Shown one piece after another: positions 15,481 through 23,480 of a DNA stretch of 64,000 nucleotides. The position numbers and the translations under genes were made by a program. The DNA lies in NCBI GenBank assembly GCA_017619615.1, contig JAFZRY010000027.1, forward strand, positions 1 through 64,000, given 5' to 3'. Under the pieces are notes generated by a model that saw nothing but the letters and a program-made list of their open reading frames with translations, was not told the DNA's origin and searched no databases. The stretch is from Lachnospiraceae bacterium. Lineage in GTDB: Bacteria > Bacillota > Clostridia > Lachnospirales > Lachnospiraceae. The stretch's first letter is position 1; each line of letters starts with the position of its first letter.

Positions 15481-16059
15481 ATGCAAGTACTGATCGATCT
15501 GTTCAAGACTATCGTTGAGGAAGGGACAAAGTTTTTTTCATCCCATATCTGGGCGCTGGTAGTCGCGGGAGTGATCGCGCTGGTGGTGGCTGTGTTTACC
15601 AGCATAGAACTGTCAAAAGCAGCAGACATTGTGAAGCGCCCTTCTGCAAAAGGCCTGTTGGTGATTATTTTCCCTGTCAGCCTGGCCGCCTGGATGCTGG
15701 TGATGGCAACTTTCTTTGTGGGTGTGGATATTTATAAAGCGCATCCCGGCTATTTCGGCAAAACGTTTCTCATCGCCGTGATCGCGGTGACCGTGCTGGA
15801 TATGGTGCGATACCTGATCGTTATGAAAACATTGGAAGGGAAAAACTGGTTTCCTGAAATACTGATGATAGGACTTTGCGTGGCGTTTCTGCTGACTGAT
15901 TTCATGAATACGGTTTTCCATTGGCACTTCATCACTCTTTTCGGGATCACGGCAGGAGAGTATCTGATAGCCCTGTTTTTTGCTTACGGGGTCAGGAATA
16001 TAGTAAGGTTCGTGATCTCTTTGCTGAGTCTGCCTTTCGTCATCAGAAAACACAGATAA
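15481..16059 (+). CDS. Five-helix membrane protein of unknown function
   Basis: 192 residues from ATG 15481, which follows GGAGGAGGAACC; an upstream ATG at 15460 lies before that ribosome site and is rejected. Hydrophobic segments are near residues 22-43, 58-82, 93-114, 127-144 and 151-180, followed by a basic C-terminus (RKHR). The short N-terminal amphipathic helix (VLIDLFKTIVEEG) precedes the first membrane span. I recognise no family. It begins 31 bp after the TIR-TPR gene and is probably co-transcribed. A small membrane protein at the end of a TIR cluster could be an effector or anchor, but this rests on position only. Confidence 0.7.
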   Translation: MQVLIDLFKTIVEEGTKFFSSHIWALVVAGVIALVVAVFTSIELSKAADIVKRPSAKGLLVIIFPVSLAAWMLVMATFFVGVDIYKAHPGYFGKTFLIAVIAVTVLDMVRYLIVMKTLEGKNWFPEILMIGLCVAFLLTDFMNTVFHWHFITLFGITAGEYLIALFFAYGVRNIVRFVISLLSLPFVIRKHR

Positions 16060-16115
16060 CAAAAAAGCGGGCCGGCTGATATGTACCCAGAATCCTGGAC
16101 ACATGGAATAATGGC

Positions 16116-17003
16116 TTAACTGTAACACATGGATGCTTCCCGGTATCTTGCCGGGGGCATCCATTTTGTTTTTGCCTGGATCCGGTCGTTGTTATAGTAC
16201 CGTATGTATTCTTCGACCGCCTTGCTGAATGCCTCAAATGAAGGATACGATTTTTCCTGTCCGTAGTACATCTCATTTTTCATCCGCCCGAAGAAGGTTT
16301 CCATGATGCAGTTATCATAGCAATTGCCCTTCCTAGACATCGATTGAATGATCCCTCGCTTCTTCAGCTCTTTTCTATAGTACGGATGTTGATACTGCCA
16401 GCCCTGGTCTGAGTGAAAGATCAGCCCCTCTACAGAGGGAAACTTCTCAAAGGCCCTTTTCAGCATCCGGGTGACCTGATCAAAGGTCGGATGCATGGAA
16501 AGATCGTACGAGATGATTTCGTTGGTGTTCATGTCCAGGATCGGCGAAAGAAAGCATTTCCCCCAGTTGAAGGAAAACTGTGAGACATCAGTTGTCCATT
16601 TCTGGAGAGGGGCTGTCGCGCTGAAATCCCGGTTTATTACATTCCCGGAAAGCTTTCCGACTTCACCCTTGTAAGAGTGGTATTTCTCCCTTGGTCGTTT
16701 TCCCTTGAGCTGCATGACATGCATCAGCCGCTACACGCGCTTGTGATTCACCTGATAGCCACGGTTTACTAATTCCTGGAAGACTCTTCTGACGCCGTAT
16801 CTGCCCTTGTTTTGCTGAAAAATGGCTGCGATCTCATCCTTTAGTTCTTTATTGCGGAGATCCACCTTATCTGTTTTTCTTATTTCGAAGTAGTAGGTCG
16901 ATCTCGCCAGCCTCATTGCGTCAAGAAGATATTTCAGTTCATATCCTTCCTTTCGGAGTTCCCGGACGATCGCTGCTTTTTCGCCTTGAGTTGCGCAGCC
17001 CAT
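16116..17003 (-). pseudogene. IS3-family transposase OrfB, interrupted by an amber codon
   Basis: The orfB frame runs from 17003 to 16116 with a single in-frame TAG at 16731-16733. The context reads VNHKRV-stop-RLMHVMQ, where relatives have a tyrosine (KRVYRLM), so one base change explains it. The N-terminal part has the HTH_21-like segment GRYGVRRVFQELVNRGY. The C-terminal part has the complete DDE set: Asp in WTTDVSQF, Asp in FHSDQGWQYQ and Glu in NCIMETFFGRMKNE. It would be expressed as an OrfAB fusion by frameshifting; a suppressor or recoding would be needed for activity. Confidence 0.88.
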
Positions 17004-17500
17004 TTTTCTTCTCTCAAGGCGATCTCTTTTTTTATGACTTCATTCTCCGCCCTTATGCGGGCCACTTCAGCGCGGAGCCGGATCAATTCTTCCCGCTCGC
17101 TTTCCGTGAGCGGCAATGGTTCTTTCTTCTTTCTATCCATGGCGGGCTCCTTTGGATGCTTTCCCCTCTTTTGGGGAAGCAGTCCTTCATACCCATACAT
17201 CATATATCTTCGAACCCACGAATACAATGTCCCGTCATTGATTCCAGCTGAAACAGCAACGGATTTGTTTGATTCACCGGCAAGAACCCGCGAAATCAAT
17301 TCCAGTTTCTCTTCCGGAGACCGATCTTTGTTGTGGCTGGGATGTTTTAGTGCTTCGGGTCCCAACGTTTCTTCTATTCGGACCCAGAGACGTACTGTGT
17401 CATGAAATTTCCTTGGCTTAATCCCTTCCGGCGTATCCGGCCATTTGCCTTGCCGATATAGATCGACCGCGTTTCTTTTGAATTCGTAACTGTAACGCAT
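16934..17500 (-). CDS. IS3-family transposase OrfA
   Basis: 188 residues. Two helix-turn-helix units (residues about 5-50, YSYEFKRNAVDLYRQGK; and about 60-110, LELISRVLAGESNKSVAVSA with TLYSWVRRYMMYG) are followed by a basic linker and a coiled coil (EREELIRLRAEVARIRAENE). This is the binding and multimerisation half of an IS150-type transposase. Its 3' end overlaps orfB, with a GAAAAAG heptamer for -1 frameshifting. Confidence 0.9.
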   Translation of the reverse strand: MRYSYEFKRNAVDLYRQGKWPDTPEGIKPRKFHDTVRLWVRIEETLGPEALKHPSHNKDRSPEEKLELISRVLAGESNKSVAVSAGINDGTLYSWVRRYMMYGYEGLLPQKRGKHPKEPAMDRKKKEPLPLTESEREELIRLRAEVARIRAENEVIKKEIALREEKWAAQLKAKKQRSSGNSERKDMN

Positions 17501-17576
17501 AAAGATACCCCCTTTGCTGGTGTTGTCCAGTAAAGGGGGTACATATCATTGCAGCCCGCTTTTGGTTTGCTTTTTC

Positions 17577-19526
17577 TCAGGCACAGAACCCGATCGGATT
17601 CCGCTTCTTCTTGTCCGAACCTTCCTCCGGATCTTCAAAATCCTCGGCCGTCAGGACAAAGCTGACCGGTTCCGGGGCAGCTGCATCCGGCGTCCCGCGT
17701 TCCCCGCTCCCGTATACGCGGGAGGCGAAACTCAGGATCGCGTTCTCCACCAGGTTCCGGCAGAAGCGGCCGTTGCCGAAATCCGGCCGGGCGGCGGCAC
17801 GTCCGCAGATCTCTTCCGCTTTGCGGACGGCTTCGTCTGTAAGGGCAAAACCTTTCCGCTTTGCTTCCAGCCGGACGATGCCGGCCAGGTCCTCGGGAGA
17901 GTAGTCCTCGAAGCGGATCGTGAAGGGGATCCGTGAGCTCAGGCCCGGGTTGCGGGCGATAAATTCCTCCATCTCCCGGGGATAGCCGGCAAAGACTACC
18001 ACGGTCCCGTCCCGGCGGTTCTCCATCTCCTGGACGATCGTGGTGATGGCTTCATCGCCGAAACCGGACCTATAGTAGTCGATCAGTGAGTAAGCTTCGT
18101 CGATGAACAGCAGCTTCCCGCCGGCTTCCCGGAATACTGCCTTCACCTTGTCAGCGGTTTGGCCGACGTATTTGGCGACCAGGTCGGCCCGGCCGGTCTC
18201 GACCGGCTGCGGAGAGGAGAGGATCCCGATCTCGTACAGGATCCCGGCCAGAATGCGGGCGACGGTGGTCTTTGCCGTACCCGGATTGCCCAGGAAGGCC
18301 ATGTTCAGAGCCAGGGGGAGCGTGCTGATGCCCCGGCTTTCCATATCCTTCTTCATCCTGGCATAGGCTTCGATTCGCTTGACCTGGGCTTTGACGGACT
18401 CCAGACCGATCAGTTCGTCCAGACCGGCCCGGTAATCGACGGACTCCGGGGAAGGCGGCAGGAATTCCAGAAAACGGGCCAGCTTCGTCTGGATCTCATC
18501 CCATTGCCGGACGCTCAGCGGCCGGATTTTCCGGAACTGAGTGTCCGACAGGTTCCGCAGCTCACCCACGGTGCGGATGCCGGCCCGCCGGAGACACATA
18601 AAGGAACGGGGGGTCAGGTCCAGATCCTCCAGCGGGGCGGAGTTGGGGTCGCTGTTTTTCGGGGGCTTTTCAGGATCCTTGTTCTCCGCTTCATCCGGCT
18701 TGGCCGGAACAGGATAGAAGTCGTCGTCCTCGAAGTCATCGATGATCGGCGGATCGTCACGCCGTTCCTTTGCTTTCATGAGGCCGGCCAGGATGCGGCC
18801 GAGGACGTATTCCAGGGAGAAAGAGGGAAGAGGGCGGAAGCAATCCGCCGGGATCGTTCCCCCGCGGACCTCCGTGATCTGGCCAAAGGGGAAAATGCCG
18901 GCGAGGACAGCCCTGGTGCGGTGTGAAATCTCCTCCGGGAAGACCAGCAGGCAGACGGGCCGGCTCCAGTCGTCCGCTTCGCTGCCGGAACAGAGAAGGC
19001 GAAAGACGCCGCCGGTCTCCTTCAGCGTGTCCAGAAAATCGTCGGCACGCTGATCCATGAGGCTGTTGCGGCCGCGTTCGGACACGACATCGGCAAAGGC
19101 CTCCACGGCTTTGTCATCAAAACGGAGGGCGTAGATACGGCCTTGTTCCCGGATGACAGCTTCGGCCTCTTCCGATCCGGCAGCCGTGTGCTGCGATTCC
19201 CGGAAGAGCCAGACCAGGTCGCGTTCTTTGACTGGACAGGCGGGGCCGGCCGGAGCCATCGTTTCCCGGAAGATCCAGGCCAGGTCGTCGTCCGGGACAG
19301 GGCAGGCGTGATCGGTCAGAGCAAACAGGACAGGCTCACCGTTTTCACGGATCGCCAGCTGCCAGCCGAGCCGGCCGGCAGGGAGAAGGGTCTGGGACAC
19401 GAGGAAAAAACTGTCCCAGGTCGTTCGGACCAGATCGTCCGGATAAGAAGATCCGGAAGGCTTTAAGGAAAGGGCGGTCAGATGAATGGGAGAGTCGGAA
19501 AAAACAGGGAGATCAGTTTCTGTCAA
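17577..19526 (-). CDS. CbxX/CfqX-type AAA+ ATPase with RNA-polymerase alpha-CTD-like domain
   Basis: 649 residues. Residues 1-250 form an unrecognised domain. Residues about 255-297 are an acidic/proline linker (DDFEDDDF, NKDPEKPPKNSDP). Residues about 298-355 match the helix-hairpin-helix C-terminal domain of RNA polymerase alpha (LEDLDLTPRSFMCLRRAGI, TVGELRNLSDTQFRKI). From about 366 there is a CbxX/CfqX AAA+ module related to SpoVK and EccA: Walker A GNPGTAKTT, Walker B LLFIDEAYSL, an aromatic pore region, and sensor residues in LSSRIPFTIRF. The start is TTG 19526, after AGAGAGG. It converges on the IS element. Possible roles are remodelling of a protein complex or a transcription-linked machine; the substrate is unknown. 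Confidence 0.85.
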   Translation of the reverse strand: MTETDLPVFSDSPIHLTALSLKPSGSSYPDDLVRTTWDSFFLVSQTLLPAGRLGWQLAIRENGEPVLFALTDHACPVPDDDLAWIFRETMAPAGPACPVKERDLVWLFRESQHTAAGSEEAEAVIREQGRIYALRFDDKAVEAFADVVSERGRNSLMDQRADDFLDTLKETGGVFRLLCSGSEADDWSRPVCLLVFPEEISHRTRAVLAGIFPFGQITEVRGGTIPADCFRPLPSFSLEYVLGRILAGLMKAKERRDDPPIIDDFEDDDFYPVPAKPDEAENKDPEKPPKNSDPNSAPLEDLDLTPRSFMCLRRAGIRTVGELRNLSDTQFRKIRPLSVRQWDEIQTKLARFLEFLPPSPESVDYRAGLDELIGLESVKAQVKRIEAYARMKKDMESRGISTLPLALNMAFLGNPGTAKTTVARILAGILYEIGILSSPQPVETGRADLVAKYVGQTADKVKAVFREAGGKLLFIDEAYSLIDYYRSGFGDEAITTIVQEMENRRDGTVVVFAGYPREMEEFIARNPGLSSRIPFTIRFEDYSPEDLAGIVRLEAKRKGFALTDEAVRKAEEICGRAAARPDFGNGRFCRNLVENAILSFASRVYGSGERGTPDAAAPEPVSFVLTAEDFEDPEEGSDKKKRNPIGFCA

Positions 19527-19816
19527 CTAAATACCTCTCTTTCATATAACGGCTTGCCTAATGGGGAAACATGTGGTCTGTCCGGCGCTCCGTTGGCAGG
19601 CTCGTCTCATCGCCTGCTTCCCCCGGTCCCGCGTCGGGCAGTTCTTCCTTCAGTTGTCAAGGTGCGGGTCTTTGACGTTTGGGGGGACAAAAAAACGATG
19701 TCCCAACGTCTTCGGGAAGACAAAATATCCCCTTGGGATACTCAAAACTCCGTTAGTGTCATGACATCTTGGAAATCAAAAGAGTGAAAGGGTAAAAACT
19801 GAAAAACACGCTATAT
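19527..19816 (-). other. Long untranslated leader of the AAA+ gene; no gene seen
   Basis: About 290 nt lie between the probable promoter and the TTG start. On the minus strand it contains a perfect GTCTTC/GAAGAC hairpin (CC centre) and a GGGACA/TGTCCC pair enclosing a T7 run, and nearer the start a GCAGGC/GCCTGC hairpin. No conserved riboswitch core was recognised. The remaining part to 20038 holds the promoter and the terminator of the isomerase gene. Confidence 0.4.
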
Positions 19817-19846
19817 ATAATACCATATTCCGGGGTCGCCTGTCAA
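19817..19846 (-). promoter_or_regulatory. Probable promoter of the AAA+ gene
   Basis: Minus strand TTGACA (19841-19846), 18 bp, TATTAT (19817-19822) in an AT-rich tract. No coding sequence lies between it and the AAA+ gene. Confidence 0.65.
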
Positions 19847-19937
19847 AGACTTTTTCTTATTTCTCTCAAAAACCGCAGTGGCTCCGGATAAGGGAAGAGG
19901 ATTGGGAGGGGTAAGGCCGTAAGGGAACAAAAAGACC

Positions 19938-19970
19938 CAAAAACATGGGTCACAGGAAACGTGCCCATGT
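19938..19970 (-). terminator. Terminator of the polA-isomerase operon
   Basis: On the minus strand ACATGGG (19970-19964) pairs with CCCATGT (19949-19943), extended by CAC/GTG with one bulged A, and is followed by five T residues. A competing short stem using the adjacent GGGTC/GACCC is also possible. Confidence 0.75.
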
Positions 19971-20038
19971 ATTGAATCGGAAGAACCGCGGGAAAGTTAC
20001 AGCGGTTTTGAAATTTTTTGAGCCTGTGCGGATGTTTT

Positions 20039-20827
20039 TTACTTCAGCAGTTCCCGGATATCTTCTTCCAGTTCCGCCCCGGCCAGCGCCGGGCTCACAT
20101 ATTCTATGATCAGATCCGCTTCGGGCGTGACCCGGCGGATCTTTTCGGTTACGGCGTCGAAGTCCAGGGTGCCGTCGTGCAGGCGGCGGTGCTGGTCGCG
20201 GAGGCCGTCGTTGTTGTGGAGGTGGTAGGCGCGGATCTGCGGCTGCAGGTCGTCGATCAGGCGCGGGAGGTCCCAGCCGTTGGCGTTGGCGTGGCCGATG
20301 TCGATGAGGACTTCGAAGCGGTTGTCGCGGCACACGTCCGTGAATTCCGCCTGGTCCAGCAGCATGTTGCCCTGGACGCGCGTGCCGGTGTTTTCCACGA
20401 AGATGCGGCAGCCGAACGGCTCGAACAGGCCGCGCAGTTCTTCGTAATTCTCCAGCGCGTTCTGCAGCATTTCGTCCTTTTTGCGGGGCAGGACGAGGCA
20501 GTTGTTCAGGTGCATGGTGAAGTGGCGGCTGTGCAGGAGGCGGGCGTATTCCAGGGTCTTGCGGACGTGGAACATGGTGCGCTCGTAAGCTTCGGTGCCG
20601 CGCGGGGCGGAGTGTTCGCATTCGTAGACCGGGCCGTGGAAGGAGACAGGGCAGGAGGCGAGAGCGTCCAGCTGCCGCCGCAGGGCCGGCTCGAAATCAG
20701 GCAGGTCGAACATGGACAGGATCTCGAAGCCGAGGCGGCCGGAATAGCGGCCCAACAGTTCGGGGATACGCTCCATCTTAGAAGTGCCGAAGACGCAGGT
20801 ATTGATGTAGATCGGAGCGATGCCCAT
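20039..20827 (-). CDS. TIM-barrel sugar phosphate isomerase/epimerase-like protein (AP endonuclease family 2 fold)
   Basis: 262 residues. Metal-binding segments typical of the xylose-isomerase-like TIM-barrel superfamily are present: FTMHLNNC, CRIFVENTG (Glu ligand), VLIDIGHANANG (Asp and His), RAYHLHNND (His ligands) and LIIEYVSP near the C-terminus. The substrate cannot be told: members include sugar epimerases, hydroxypyruvate isomerases and endonuclease IV. It starts one base after the polA stop, so it is translationally linked to polA, which leaves open a DNA-repair as well as a sugar role. The start ATG lies within a GGCACTGATATGG context near the end of polA with no clear ribosome site, consistent with coupling. 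Confidence 0.8.
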   Translation of the reverse strand: MGIAPIYINTCVFGTSKMERIPELLGRYSGRLGFEILSMFDLPDFEPALRRQLDALASCPVSFHGPVYECEHSAPRGTEAYERTMFHVRKTLEYARLLHSRHFTMHLNNCLVLPRKKDEMLQNALENYEELRGLFEPFGCRIFVENTGTRVQGNMLLDQAEFTDVCRDNRFEVLIDIGHANANGWDLPRLIDDLQPQIRAYHLHNNDGLRDQHRRLHDGTLDFDAVTEKIRRVTPEADLIIEYVSPALAGAELEEDIRELLK

Positions 20828-20828
20828 A

Positions 20829-23357
20829 TCAGTGCGCCTCCAGCCAGGTGCGGCCCTGCTGCACGTCGGTAGTGAGCGGGACGGAATAGGTGACGCAGCC
20901 TTCCATTTCCTCGCGCAGGAGGCGGGCCGCGGCCGCGGCTTCGTCTTCGGGCGCCTCGATGATCAGTTCGTCGTGCACGGTCAGGATCAGGCGGCTCTGC
21001 AGGCCCTCTCGGCGGATGCGCTCCCAGACGCGGACCATGGCCAGCTTGATGACGTCGGCGGCCGTACCCTGGATCGGGGTGTTGCGCGCCATGCGCTCGC
21101 CGGCGCTGCGGAGCTGGAAATTGCTGCTCTTGAGCTCCGGCAAAGCCCGGCGGCGGCCGAACAGCGTGGTGGTATAGCCCTTTTCGCGGGCGTCTTCGAT
21201 GATGCTCTGCATGTAGCGGTCCACGGACGGGAATGCGGCCAGGTAGCTTTCCAGGAAGGCTTTGCCTTTATACAGCGGTACGCCCAGGTCCTTCGCCAGG
21301 GAGAAGGCGCCTTTGCCGTACATAATACCGAAGTTGATGGCTTTGGCAGCGGAGCGCTGGGCCGGGGTGACCAGGATCTCCGGGATATTGTAGATGCGGG
21401 CGGCGGTGGCGCGGTGGATGTCCGCGCCTTCGCGGAACGCGGCCTGCATGTTTTTGTCGCCGCTGGCGTGGGCCAGGATGCGCAGTTCGATCTGGCTGTA
21501 GTCCGCGTCCACCAGCACATGGCCGGGCGCCGCGATGAAATAGGCGCGCAGCTGGCTCCCCAGTTCCGTGCGGATGGGGATGTTCTGCAGGTTCGGCTCG
21601 TCGCTGGAGAGGCGGCCGGTGCGCGCCTCGGTCTGGTTGAAGCGGCCGTGGATGCGGCCGTCCGGGCCGATGGCCTTGAGCAGGCCCTCGACATAGGTGG
21701 ATTTCAGCTTCTGATAAGTGCGGTAGTTCAGGATATCTTCGATGATCGGCGCTTCGTCCTTCAGTTCCTCCAGCGTGGCGGCGTCCGTGGACCAGCCGGT
21801 CTTGGTCTTTTTGCCGTGGCGAAGGCCCATTTTTTCAAACAGGATCTCGCCCAGTTGCTTCGGACTGTTGGGGTTGAAGCGCTCGCCGGCCTTTTCGTAG
21901 ATGCGCGCTTCGGCTTCCTGCGCCAGCGCGGTGATCTTTTCGCCGAAGGCTTCGATGCCGGCGCGGTCCACCAGGACGCCGATGCGGGTCATGTCCGCCA
22001 GCACGCGCGCCAGCGGGAATTCGATGGTATCGTATAATTCTTCCTGCTCCTCGTCCCGCAGCGCCTGCTTCATGCGGGCGAACAGGTCCGCGAGTCGGCC
22101 GGCCTCCGGGAATGATTCGCAGGTGAAGGCGGCTTCCGCCTGATAGCGGTCCGCCAGGCGGGGCAGTTCATAGCGGCTGGCACCGGCGTCCAGCAGGTAG
22201 GCGGCCAGTTTGCCGTCCCAGAAGATGGCGCGGCCTTCGCCGCCGCGTGCCATGGCCAGCGCATAGAGCGGAGCGCTGTCAAAGACTTCCCAGCGCAGGG
22301 CGGGGGAGTCCAGGAGCGGGATCAGTTCCTCCTCCGTGAGCGGGCATACGGTGTTCCCCTGCACGGCGAAGCGGCCGCCCGGCGCTTCCGCCAGCAGCCA
22401 CGTCCCGGAGGCGTCCGCCGGAAAAGGAGAGGGGGCGATGACGGGGAGGTCCGCGGCGGGGGCATCAGCGCTTGCCGTGGCTCCTTCGGCCGCCTTGGTC
22501 CGCAGCCCGAGCCGGTCGATCATCCGGAACAGTTCCAGATCCTGCATCAGCGCCATCGCGGTCGCGGGATCGCCCCGGCCGACCGTGTAGGCCCCGGCCT
22601 CCGTCGCCACCGGCGCGTCCTTCCGGATCGTGCCCAGCACGCGGCTGAGCTCCGCGTCGGCCCGGTAAGCCAGCAGGTTTTCGCGCTGTTTGGGCTTGAT
22701 GAACGGGTCGTCGATATGTTCGTAAACGCCGGCCAGCGAGTCGAATTTCTGCACCAGGCCCAGCGCGGTCTTTTCACCGATGCCTTTCACGCCGGGGATG
22801 TTGTCGCTGCTGTCCCCCATCAGGCTCTTCACTTCGATGAGCTGCGGGGGCGTGACGCCGTACTGCTCGCGCACGGCGGCCTCGTCCATCCGCTTCGTCT
22901 CCCCGTGGCCGGCGGCCAGGAGGACCGTGGTGGCGGGGGAGATCAGCTGCAGGCTGTCGCGGTCTCCGGTAGCCAGGTAGCAGGCGTCTCCGCGCGCCTC
23001 GCAGGCGGCGGCGAGTGTGCCCAGGATGTCGTCCGCTTCCCAGCCTTCGGCGGTCACGATGCGGTAGCCGAGCAGGGCCAGCAGTTCCCTGATCACGGGC
23101 ATCTGCTGCGCCAGTTCCTCCGGCATGCCGTGGCGCGTGGCCTTGTAGCCGTCGTACATCTGATGGCGGAACGTGGGCGCCTTCAGGTCAAAGGCTACGG
23201 CGACCTCGTCCGGCTGCACGTCTTTCAGCAGGGAGAGCAGGATATTCAGAAAGCCGAATACGGCGTTCGTGTAGCGCCCGTCCCGCGTGGACAGGAGCTT
23301 GATGCCGTAATAGGCCCGGTTGGCGATACTGTTTCCGTCTAATACCAATAAGCGCAT
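20829..23357 (-). CDS. polA: DNA polymerase I
   Basis: 842 residues from ATG 23357, which follows GGAGGTGCGTT; the alternative ATG 18 bp upstream overlaps that ribosome site. Residues 1-290 are the 5'-3' flap exonuclease (LVLDGNSIANRAYYG, DDILGTLA, SDNIPGVKGIGEKTA). The middle domain (about 310-460) lacks the acidic residues of a proofreading exonuclease, as in many Firmicutes. The polymerase domain carries motif A DADYSQIELRILAHASGD, motif B RSAAKAINFGIMYGKGAF and motif C LTVHDELIIEAPE. Functions in gap filling and Okazaki-fragment processing. Followed directly by the TIM-barrel gene. Confidence 0.97.
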   Translation of the reverse strand: MRLLVLDGNSIANRAYYGIKLLSTRDGRYTNAVFGFLNILLSLLKDVQPDEVAVAFDLKAPTFRHQMYDGYKATRHGMPEELAQQMPVIRELLALLGYRIVTAEGWEADDILGTLAAACEARGDACYLATGDRDSLQLISPATTVLLAAGHGETKRMDEAAVREQYGVTPPQLIEVKSLMGDSSDNIPGVKGIGEKTALGLVQKFDSLAGVYEHIDDPFIKPKQRENLLAYRADAELSRVLGTIRKDAPVATEAGAYTVGRGDPATAMALMQDLELFRMIDRLGLRTKAAEGATASADAPAADLPVIAPSPFPADASGTWLLAEAPGGRFAVQGNTVCPLTEEELIPLLDSPALRWEVFDSAPLYALAMARGGEGRAIFWDGKLAAYLLDAGASRYELPRLADRYQAEAAFTCESFPEAGRLADLFARMKQALRDEEQEELYDTIEFPLARVLADMTRIGVLVDRAGIEAFGEKITALAQEAEARIYEKAGERFNPNSPKQLGEILFEKMGLRHGKKTKTGWSTDAATLEELKDEAPIIEDILNYRTYQKLKSTYVEGLLKAIGPDGRIHGRFNQTEARTGRLSSDEPNLQNIPIRTELGSQLRAYFIAAPGHVLVDADYSQIELRILAHASGDKNMQAAFREGADIHRATAARIYNIPEILVTPAQRSAAKAINFGIMYGKGAFSLAKDLGVPLYKGKAFLESYLAAFPSVDRYMQSIIEDAREKGYTTTLFGRRRALPELKSSNFQLRSAGERMARNTPIQGTAADVIKLAMVRVWERIRREGLQSRLILTVHDELIIEAPEDEAAAAARLLREEMEGCVTYSVPLTTDVQQGRTWLEAH

Positions 23358-23416
23358 AACGCACCTCCGTTTCATCCATCATACGGTTTTTCCCCCGCTT
23401 TTTCAACTTGTTTTAC

Positions 23417-23445
23417 TTGTAAATCTTAAGCAGAACCCTTATAAT
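23417..23445 (+). promoter_or_regulatory. Promoter of the ExbB/ExbD-like genes
   Basis: TTGTAA (23417-23422), 17 bp, TATAAT (23440-23445), 35 bp before ATG 23481. Divergent from polA. Confidence 0.7.
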
Positions 23446-23480
23446 TATTTCCGAAAAATAATCCGGCAAAGGAGGTCCCT

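Larger units (their letters stand above)
16077..17548 (-). mobile_element. IS3-family insertion sequence (IS150-like organisation), 1,472 bp
   Basis: Ends are imperfect inverted repeats. The left begins TGATATGTACCC at 16077 and the right is its complement ending at 17548. After seven mostly different bases both continue with TGGACA. Inside are orfA (two HTH motifs plus coiled coil) and an overlapping orfB (DDE integrase) in the -1 frame, as in the IS3 family. A slippery GAAAAAG lies in the overlap (16976-16982, minus strand). No convincing target-site duplication flanks the repeats (CGGC on the left, TTGC on the right). orfB carries an amber codon, so this copy is probably not autonomous. 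Confidence 0.9.
16063..17563. terminator. Bidirectional terminator split by an insertion sequence
   Basis: AAAAGCGGGC (16063-16072) and its exact complement GCCCGCTTTT (17554-17563) flank the IS element. Without the element they form a 10-bp stem with a loop of about 9 nt between two converging genes. This reconstructs the pre-insertion site and means the membrane-protein gene and the AAA+ ATPase gene now lack their shared terminator. Confidence 0.7.

Noticed and set aside
16073-17552. Target-site duplication for the IS3 element
   Set aside because: The bases next to the two inverted repeats (CGGC and TTGC) do not match. No shift of the ends by a few bases gave a convincing direct repeat.
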